Source: Stenotrophomonas maltophilia (GTDB lineage Bacteria > Pseudomonadota > Gammaproteobacteria > Xanthomonadales > Xanthomonadaceae). From it: a stretch of 64,000 bases of DNA. Location: contig NZ_CP033877.1 in the NCBI RefSeq assembly GCF_006970445.1, positions 3,604,750-3,668,749 of the forward strand, given 5' to 3'. This document shows, piece after piece, positions 59,457-64,000 of the stretch (the first letter of the stretch is position 1; the number at the start of each line of letters is the position of its first letter). Below the pieces are notes generated by a model. The model was not told where the DNA came from and did no database searches. It was given only the letters and a program-made list of their open reading frames with translations. The position numbers were made by a program, and so were the translations under genes.

Positions 59457-59496
59457 GGGGTCAGATCCCTTTCGCGTGCGAAAGGGATCTGACCCC
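59457..59496. repeat. Perfect GGGGTCAG palindrome, copy 2
   Basis: Two 19-base arms (GGGGTCAGATCCCTTTCGC and its complement) around two bases. The inner arm differs from copy 1, but pairing is kept. Confidence 0.9.
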
Positions 59497-59547
59497 TGAA
59501 TTTTTCACGCGACACCGCTTGAAACCGCCTGCGAATGACGCCAGTCT

Positions 59548-60399
59548 GTGACCATGCAGGACCGGATCACACTCCCCGACTGGGATGCACTGGCCGACCT
59601 CGAAGACGAGGCGCTGCCACTGTTGCCGACCGCGCTGCTGATCGCGCGCGATGAATACCCCGATCTGCAGCCGTCGACCTACGACGCGCTGATCCAGAGC
59701 CATGTCGAACACCTCCGTTCGGAAGTGGACAGCATCGAGAACAGCCCGCTGAAGATGGCGGCGATCAACCGCCACCTGTTCGACGAGCTGGGCTACAGCG
59801 GCGACCACGACGAGTACTACGACCCGCGCAACAGCTACCTCAACCAGGTATTCGAGCGCCGCCTGGGCAACCCGATCTCGTTGGCACTGGTACAGATGGA
59901 AGTCGCGCGCCGGCTGGGCATTCCGCTCGATGGCGTGTCCTTCCCCGGCCACTTTCTGGTGCGCCTGCCGGTAGACGACGGCGTGCTGGTGATGGACCCC
60001 TTCAACGGTGGCCGTCCGCTGGACGTGGACGAGCTGCGCGAGCGGGCCAAATCACATCTTGGCGGGCAGATGCCCGACGACCAGGTGCTGGCGCAGATCC
60101 TCGACCCGGCGCCGGCCCGCGCGATCCTGATGCGCATGCTGCGCAACCTGCATGGCGTGTACGCCGAGGCGGGCGAATGGGACCGCGCTGCACGCAGCGC
60201 CGATCGCGTGCTGAAGCTGGCCCCGGAGCAGGACGACGCGCTGCGGGATCGCGGCCTGGCCTATCTGCAGCTGGAGTACCTGGCCGGTGCCCGCCACGAC
60301 CTGGGGCAGTACCTGAAGCGCAACCCCGAGGCCAGCGATGCGCAGTGGCTGCGCGAGAAGCTGATCGACCTCGGCGGGCCGGTGCCACGGCTGCATTGA
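59548..60399 (+). CDS. SirB1-like transglutaminase-fold/TPR protein
   Basis: A 283-residue protein starting at GTG 59548 (or ATG 59554, equally possible). The N-terminal two thirds have the SirB1 transglutaminase-like fold (EYYDPRNSYLNQVFERRLGNPISLALVQMEVARRLGIPLDGVSFPGHFLVR), and the C-terminus carries TPR-like helices (residues about 200-275). SirB1 relatives lack a proven activity; here the Cys of active transglutaminases is replaced (LGNPISL). Confidence 0.9.
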   Translation: MTMQDRITLPDWDALADLEDEALPLLPTALLIARDEYPDLQPSTYDALIQSHVEHLRSEVDSIENSPLKMAAINRHLFDELGYSGDHDEYYDPRNSYLNQVFERRLGNPISLALVQMEVARRLGIPLDGVSFPGHFLVRLPVDDGVLVMDPFNGGRPLDVDELRERAKSHLGGQMPDDQVLAQILDPAPARAILMRMLRNLHGVYAEAGEWDRAARSADRVLKLAPEQDDALRDRGLAYLQLEYLAGARHDLGQYLKRNPEASDAQWLREKLIDLGGPVPRLH

Positions 60400-60458
60400 G
60401 GATGTCGGTGTGTGGACCAACGGTCCACACCCACCGGATGGGCCGGGTGGCCCACCCG

Positions 60459-60650
60459 TCAATCGACCTCGACCATCTCGAAATCGGCCTTGGTCACCCC
60501 GCAATCCGGGCAGGTCCAGGTCTCGGGAATGTCCTCCCAGCGCGTCCCGGGCTCAATACCCTCCTCCGGCAAGCCTTCCGCTTCGCTGTAAATGAAGCCG
60601 CAGACCACGCACATCCAGGTGCGCAAGGTGGTGGGGGTGGCATCGCTCAT
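60459..60650 (-). CDS. Rubredoxin
   Basis: A 63-residue protein started at ATG 60650 ([21 protein letters not shown]). Two CxxCG knuckles (CVVCGFIY and [15 protein letters not shown]) bind a single iron. It is an electron carrier, in this group often used with alkane hydroxylases or oxidative-stress enzymes; no partner is adjacent. It is divergent from thiE by only 67 bases. Confidence 0.95.
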   Translation of the reverse strand: MSDATPTTLRTWMCVVCGFIYSEAEGLPEEGIEPGTRWEDIPETWTCPDCGVTKADFEMVEVD

Positions 60651-60717
60651 CGGATAATCAGGACTGGATTCACGGGCCGCCATTGTCCCATCGCGGTCCA
60701 CTCACCGGTAGCCATCG

Positions 60718-61344
60718 ATGACTTCTGCTTCCCCGGCGCCCCGCGGCGTCTACCTGATCACCCCGGACGAGCCCGATACCGCGCGCCTGCTGGCCCGCAC
60801 CGCGCCGCTGCTGGCCGCGGGCGCCACCTGGCTGCAGTACCGCAACAAGACCGCCAGTGACGCGCTGCGGCGCGAGCAGGCCACCGCCCTGCAGGCGCTG
60901 TGCGTGGAACACGGCGTGCCGCTGATCGTCAACGACGACCCGGCGCTGGCCAGGGCGGTCGGCGCGGCCGGCGTGCACCTGGGCGGCACCGACGGTGACA
61001 TCCCCAGCGCGCGCGCACTGCTCGGTGCCGAGGCCATCATCGGCGCCTCCTGCTACGACCAGCTGGCCAATGCCGAAAAGGCCGTGGCCGCCGGCGCCAG
61101 CTACGTGGCCTTCGGCGCGTTCTTCCCGACCACCACCAAGATCACCACCAGCCGCGCCCATACCGACCTGCTGCGGCAAAGCGCCGCACTGGGCGTGCCG
61201 CGGGTGGCGATCGGCGGCCTGACGCCGGACAATGTCGGTCCCATCATCGACGCCGGCGCCGATCTGGTCGCCGTGGTCAGCAGCGTGTTCGCCGCCGAAG
61301 ACCCGGTCGCGACCCAGCGCGCCTACCTCGCCCAGTTCGCGTAA
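60718..61344 (+). CDS. thiE: Thiamine-phosphate synthase
   Basis: A 208-residue TIM-barrel enzyme joining HMP-PP and thiazole phosphate. [75 protein letters not shown] and [29 protein letters not shown] are the family blocks. hemL follows after 16 bases. Confidence 0.96.
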   Translation: MTSASPAPRGVYLITPDEPDTARLLARTAPLLAAGATWLQYRNKTASDALRREQATALQALCVEHGVPLIVNDDPALARAVGAAGVHLGGTDGDIPSARALLGAEAIIGASCYDQLANAEKAVAAGASYVAFGAFFPTTTKITTSRAHTDLLRQSAALGVPRVAIGGLTPDNVGPIIDAGADLVAVVSSVFAAEDPVATQRAYLAQFA

Positions 61345-61360
61345 CGCCCAGGAAAGCCCC

Positions 61361-62650
61361 ATGAACCACGACCAGTCCCACGCCCTGTTCTCCCGCGCCC
61401 AGCAGCTGCTGCCGGGCGGCGTCAATTCGCCGGTACGCGCGTTCAAATCGGTCGGTGGCGAACCGTTCTTCGTCGAGCGCGCCGACGGCGCCTACCTGTA
61501 CGACGTCGATGGCAACCGCTACATCGACTACGTCGGTTCCTGGGGCCCGATGATCGTCGGCCACAACCACCCGGCCGTGCGCCAGGCGGTGAAGAAGGCG
61601 ATCGACAACGGTTTGTCCTTCGGCGCGCCGTGCGCGGCCGAAGTGACCATGGCCGAGGCCATCACCCGCCTGGTGCCATCGTGCGAGATGGTACGCATGG
61701 TCAACTCCGGCACCGAGGCCACGCTGTCGGCGATCCGCCTGGCGCGTGGTGCCACCGGCCGCAACCGCATCGTCAAGTTCGAAGGCTGCTACCACGGCCA
61801 CGGCGACTCGTTCCTGGTCAAGGCCGGCAGCGGCATGCTGACCCTGGGCGTGCCGACCTCGCCGGGCGTGCCGGCCGGCCTGAGCGAACTGACCCTGACC
61901 CTGCCCTACAACGACTTCGAAGCGGCCACCGCCCTGTTCGAGCAGCAGGGTGACGACATCGCCGGCCTGATCATCGAGCCGGTGGTCGGCAATGCCAACT
62001 GCATTCCGCCGCGCGAGGGCTACCTGCAGCACCTGCGCGAACTGTGCACGAAGCACGGCGCGCTGCTGATCTTCGACGAAGTGATGACCGGCTTCCGCGT
62101 GGCCCTCGGCGGAGCGCAGGCGCACTACGGCATCACCCCGGACCTGACCACCTTCGGCAAGATCATCGGCGGCGGCATGCCGGTGGGTGCCTACGGCGGT
62201 CGTCGCGAACTGATGCAGCAGATCGCGCCGGCCGGCCCGATCTACCAGGCCGGTACGCTGAGCGGCAACCCGGTGGCGATGGCCGCCGGCCTGGCGATGC
62301 TGGAGCTGATCCAGCAGCCGGGCTTCCACGCCGATCTGGCCGAGCGCACCGCGCGCCTGTGTGCCGGCCTGGAAGCGGCCGCCGCCGAAGCCGGCGTAGC
62401 GGTGACCACCACCCGCGTGGGCGCGATGTTCGGGCTGTTCTTCACCAGCGAGAAGGTGGAGACCTACGCGCAGGCCACTGCCTGTGACATCCCGGCGTTC
62501 AACCGCTTCTTCCACGCGATGCTGGAGCAGGGCGTGTTCCTGGCCCCGTCAGCGTACGAGGCCGGCTTCCTGTCCAGCGCGCACGACGACGCCGTGATCG
62601 AGGCCACCCTCGCCGCTGCACGCGTGGCATTCAAGGCCGCCAAGGGCTGA
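61361..62650 (+). CDS. hemL: Glutamate-1-semialdehyde 2,1-aminomutase
   Basis: A 429-residue PLP enzyme making 5-aminolevulinate in tetrapyrrole synthesis (C5 pathway). The start ATG 61361 follows [39 protein letters not shown], and the PLP lysine in [18 protein letters not shown] are all present. A long perfect palindrome lies four bases after the stop. Confidence 0.98.
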   Translation: MNHDQSHALFSRAQQLLPGGVNSPVRAFKSVGGEPFFVERADGAYLYDVDGNRYIDYVGSWGPMIVGHNHPAVRQAVKKAIDNGLSFGAPCAAEVTMAEAITRLVPSCEMVRMVNSGTEATLSAIRLARGATGRNRIVKFEGCYHGHGDSFLVKAGSGMLTLGVPTSPGVPAGLSELTLTLPYNDFEAATALFEQQGDDIAGLIIEPVVGNANCIPPREGYLQHLRELCTKHGALLIFDEVMTGFRVALGGAQAHYGITPDLTTFGKIIGGGMPVGAYGGRRELMQQIAPAGPIYQAGTLSGNPVAMAAGLAMLELIQQPGFHADLAERTARLCAGLEAAAAEAGVAVTTTRVGAMFGLFFTSEKVETYAQATACDIPAFNRFFHAMLEQGVFLAPSAYEAGFLSSAHDDAVIEATLAAARVAFKAAKG

Positions 62651-62654
62651 TCGC

Positions 62655-62718
62655 AAAAGGGGACGGAGGGGATTAAGTCGTTTGTGCACTTACGACTTAA
62701 TCCCCTCCGTCCCCTTTT
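62655..62718. repeat. Perfect AAAAGGGGACGGAG palindrome, copy 2
   Basis: Two 27-base arms around ten bases, between the convergent hemL and azurin genes. It differs from copy 1 at several positions, with the opposite arm changed to match. Confidence 0.9.
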
Positions 62719-62719
62719 T

Positions 62720-63169
62720 TCAGCCGAAGACGAGCTTGCCCTTCATCATCGCGAAGTGGCCGGGGAACGAGCAAAAGAAGGTGTAGTCACCGCCCTTCTG
62801 CAGGCCCTGGGTGGAGAAGCGCACGCGCGTGGTCTCGCCGCCGCCGATCACCTTGGTGTGCGCCAGCACGCGCTTGTCGGCCTTCGGCAGATAGCTGTCG
62901 GCCAGGGTCATGCGCATGCCCGCCATCGCCACCGGCTGGTAATCGGCGGTGCGGGTCAGCACCCAGTTGTGGCCCATCGCGGTGGCGGCGAGCTTGCCGG
63001 TGTGGCGCAGGGTCAGGTCCACCGCACTGCAATCGGCAGCAACCTTGATCTCGCGGCTGCTGAAACTCATCTGGTCGGTGCTGTCGATGCTTACCGCACA
63101 CACCCGCGCCATCGCCGACGGCGCCAGCATCAGCGCACCCAGTCCCACTGCCACCATCCGAGCCTTCAT
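62720..63169 (-). CDS. Azurin (type I copper protein)
   Basis: A 149-residue periplasmic protein, started at ATG 63169 (MKARMVAVGLGALMLAPSAMA), with signal cleavage after AMA. Copper ligands are His in MGHNWVLT, and Cys, His and Met in FFCSFPGHFAMMKGKL. The longer frame upstream is a shadow. It carries single electrons in the periplasm. Confidence 0.95.
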   Translation of the reverse strand: MKARMVAVGLGALMLAPSAMARVCAVSIDSTDQMSFSSREIKVAADCSAVDLTLRHTGKLAATAMGHNWVLTRTADYQPVAMAGMRMTLADSYLPKADKRVLAHTKVIGGGETTRVRFSTQGLQKGGDYTFFCSFPGHFAMMKGKLVFG

Positions 63170-63291
63170 CGCTGCATCTCCTGCGGATTCAAGCGCCATT
63201 CTAGGCAGGCCCATGCGACCGCGACTGCGACCGTCTGTCGCACGGCCGCTCCAGGGTTTCCGCACATTCACTGCAATGGCATGCTCAGCCG

Positions 63292-63894
63292 ATGCGGATC
63301 GACCTGTTGCTGCTGGATGTGGATGGGGTGCTGGTGCAGTACCAGCGCGCGCAGCGCGTGCTGCACCTGGCGCAGGCACTGGCGGTTCCTGCTGCGGCGG
63401 TGCAGGCGGCACTGTATGACGGTGGACTGGAAGCGGCGCATGACAACGGCACGCTGGACGGACCGGCCTACCTGGCGCGGCTGGGAGCGTTGCTGGGCAG
63501 GACCGTCGATGTACCCAGCTGGATCGCCGCACGCCAGGCCGCCAGCCATCCGCAGTACGCGGTGCTGCAGCGACTGCAGGCCCTGCAGCTGCCACTGGCG
63601 GTACTGACCAACAATGGCGCGCTGATGGTGCAGGCGCTGCCCACCCTGCTGCCGGAACTGTTCCCTGCCCTGCAGGGTCGCGTGTTCTGCAGCGCCGATT
63701 TCGGCCTGCGCAAACCCGCACCGGAGGTCTTCCAGCGCACGCTCGACGCACTCGGCGTGGCGCCTTCGCACACGCTGTTCGTCGACGATCTGTTCGCCAA
63801 TGTGCGTGGCGCACGCGCTGCCGGCCTGCACGCGGAAACCGTGCGCGATGGCCGTGGATTGGGCAAAGTGTTGAAGCGTTACGCGGTGAGCTGA
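63292..63894 (+). CDS. HAD superfamily hydrolase
   Basis: A 200-residue phosphatase-like protein. HAD motifs: I LLLLDVDGVLV, II VLTNNGAL, III LRKPAPEVFQRTLD, IV FVDDLFANVRGARAAG. Substrate unknown; the cap region (residues 15-85) is helical. It ends two bases before a diverged GGGGTCAG palindrome. Confidence 0.92.
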   Translation: MRIDLLLLDVDGVLVQYQRAQRVLHLAQALAVPAAAVQAALYDGGLEAAHDNGTLDGPAYLARLGALLGRTVDVPSWIAARQAASHPQYAVLQRLQALQLPLAVLTNNGALMVQALPTLLPELFPALQGRVFCSADFGLRKPAPEVFQRTLDALGVAPSHTLFVDDLFANVRGARAAGLHAETVRDGRGLGKVLKRYAVS

Positions 63895-63896
63895 TC

Positions 63897-63935
63897 GGGG
63901 TCAGAGCCCTCTCTGCAGGAGAGGGATCCGACCCC
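63897..63935. repeat. Diverged GGGGTCAG palindrome, copy 3
   Basis: Arms GGGGTCAGAGCCCTCTC and GAGAGGGATCCGACCCC with two mismatches, between convergent genes. Confidence 0.8.
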
Positions 63936-63947
63936 AGCACGATGGCT

Positions 63948-64000
63948 TCAGCGCGCGGTGATGAACGCAGCAATCGCTGCGCGCAGGCGCTTCAGGCCTT
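63948..64000 (-). CDS. C-terminal fragment of an unidentified gene
   Basis: The minus strand ends a frame with GLKRLRAAIAAFITAR and TGA at 63948-63950. The ending resembles the C-terminus of class I/II aminotransferases, but 16 residues are too few for a firm call. The gene continues beyond the window. Confidence 0.4.
   Translation of the reverse strand, partial: GLKRLRAAIAAFITAR

Overview
The window is GC-rich, densely coded chromosomal DNA from a gammaproteobacterium of the Xanthomonadaceae, most likely the Stenotrophomonas maltophilia group. This rests on the gene content (pilMNOPQ divergent from mrcA, a CS1-type fimbrial cluster, spoT-rpoZ-gmk, zapA-ssrS-ygfA) and on the many short palindromes ending in GTAG, which match the SMAG repeats described from S. 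maltophilia. I see no integrase, transposase, prophage or CRISPR array. The assignment is inference from what can be read; no database search was made.

Layout. 1-4232 (minus): MoxR ATPase, DUF58, DUF4381 and two von Willebrand factor proteins (BatA- and BatB-like); the last is cut by the window edge. 4406-9523 (minus): the type IV pilus assembly operon pilMNOPQ, ending in a strong palindromic terminator, with the class A penicillin-binding protein gene mrcA divergent at 9743. 12167-13490: a tandem array of SMAG palindromes and an unrecognised gene. 13488-23161 (minus): a surface-adhesion block made of a CS1/CBL-type chaperone-usher pilus (major pilin, usher, CblD-like tip protein, chaperone), a 1215-residue trimeric autotransporter adhesin and a single-pass membrane protein behind it. 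23563-27883 (minus): a 23-residue membrane peptide, a membrane protein, gltA, rpmE2 and a nucleoside hydrolase. 28412-34526 (minus): recG, ridA, spoT, rpoZ, gmk.

34817-45386 (plus) is a complete selenocysteine module: fdnG (formate dehydrogenase alpha subunit, with an in-frame UGA at 35405 followed by a SECIS-like hairpin), fdnH, fdnI, fdhE, selA, selB, tRNA-Sec (selC) and selD. The substrate enzyme, its maturation factor and every component needed to make and insert selenocysteine lie within about 10.6 kb. 45444-53676: yicC (minus), then rph, a VOC protein, rdgB, hemW, a DUF1631/PilZ pair and pepQ. 54222-56098 (minus): pepP and a ygfB-like gene. 56251-63894: a coiled-coil protein, zapA, 6S RNA, ygfA, an EVE-domain protein, rpiA, a DUF192 lipoprotein, a SirB1-like protein, rubredoxin (minus), thiE, hemL, azurin (minus) and a HAD hydrolase.

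Between genes, several repeat families recur besides SMAG. The most striking is a roughly 130-bp element present four times (28039, 39512, 53710, 54021). It would fold as a three-way junction: the closing stem changes sequence between copies but largely keeps its pairing, and two inner hairpins share a similar loop. Two further families of very long, nearly perfect palindromes often sit directly behind stop codons.
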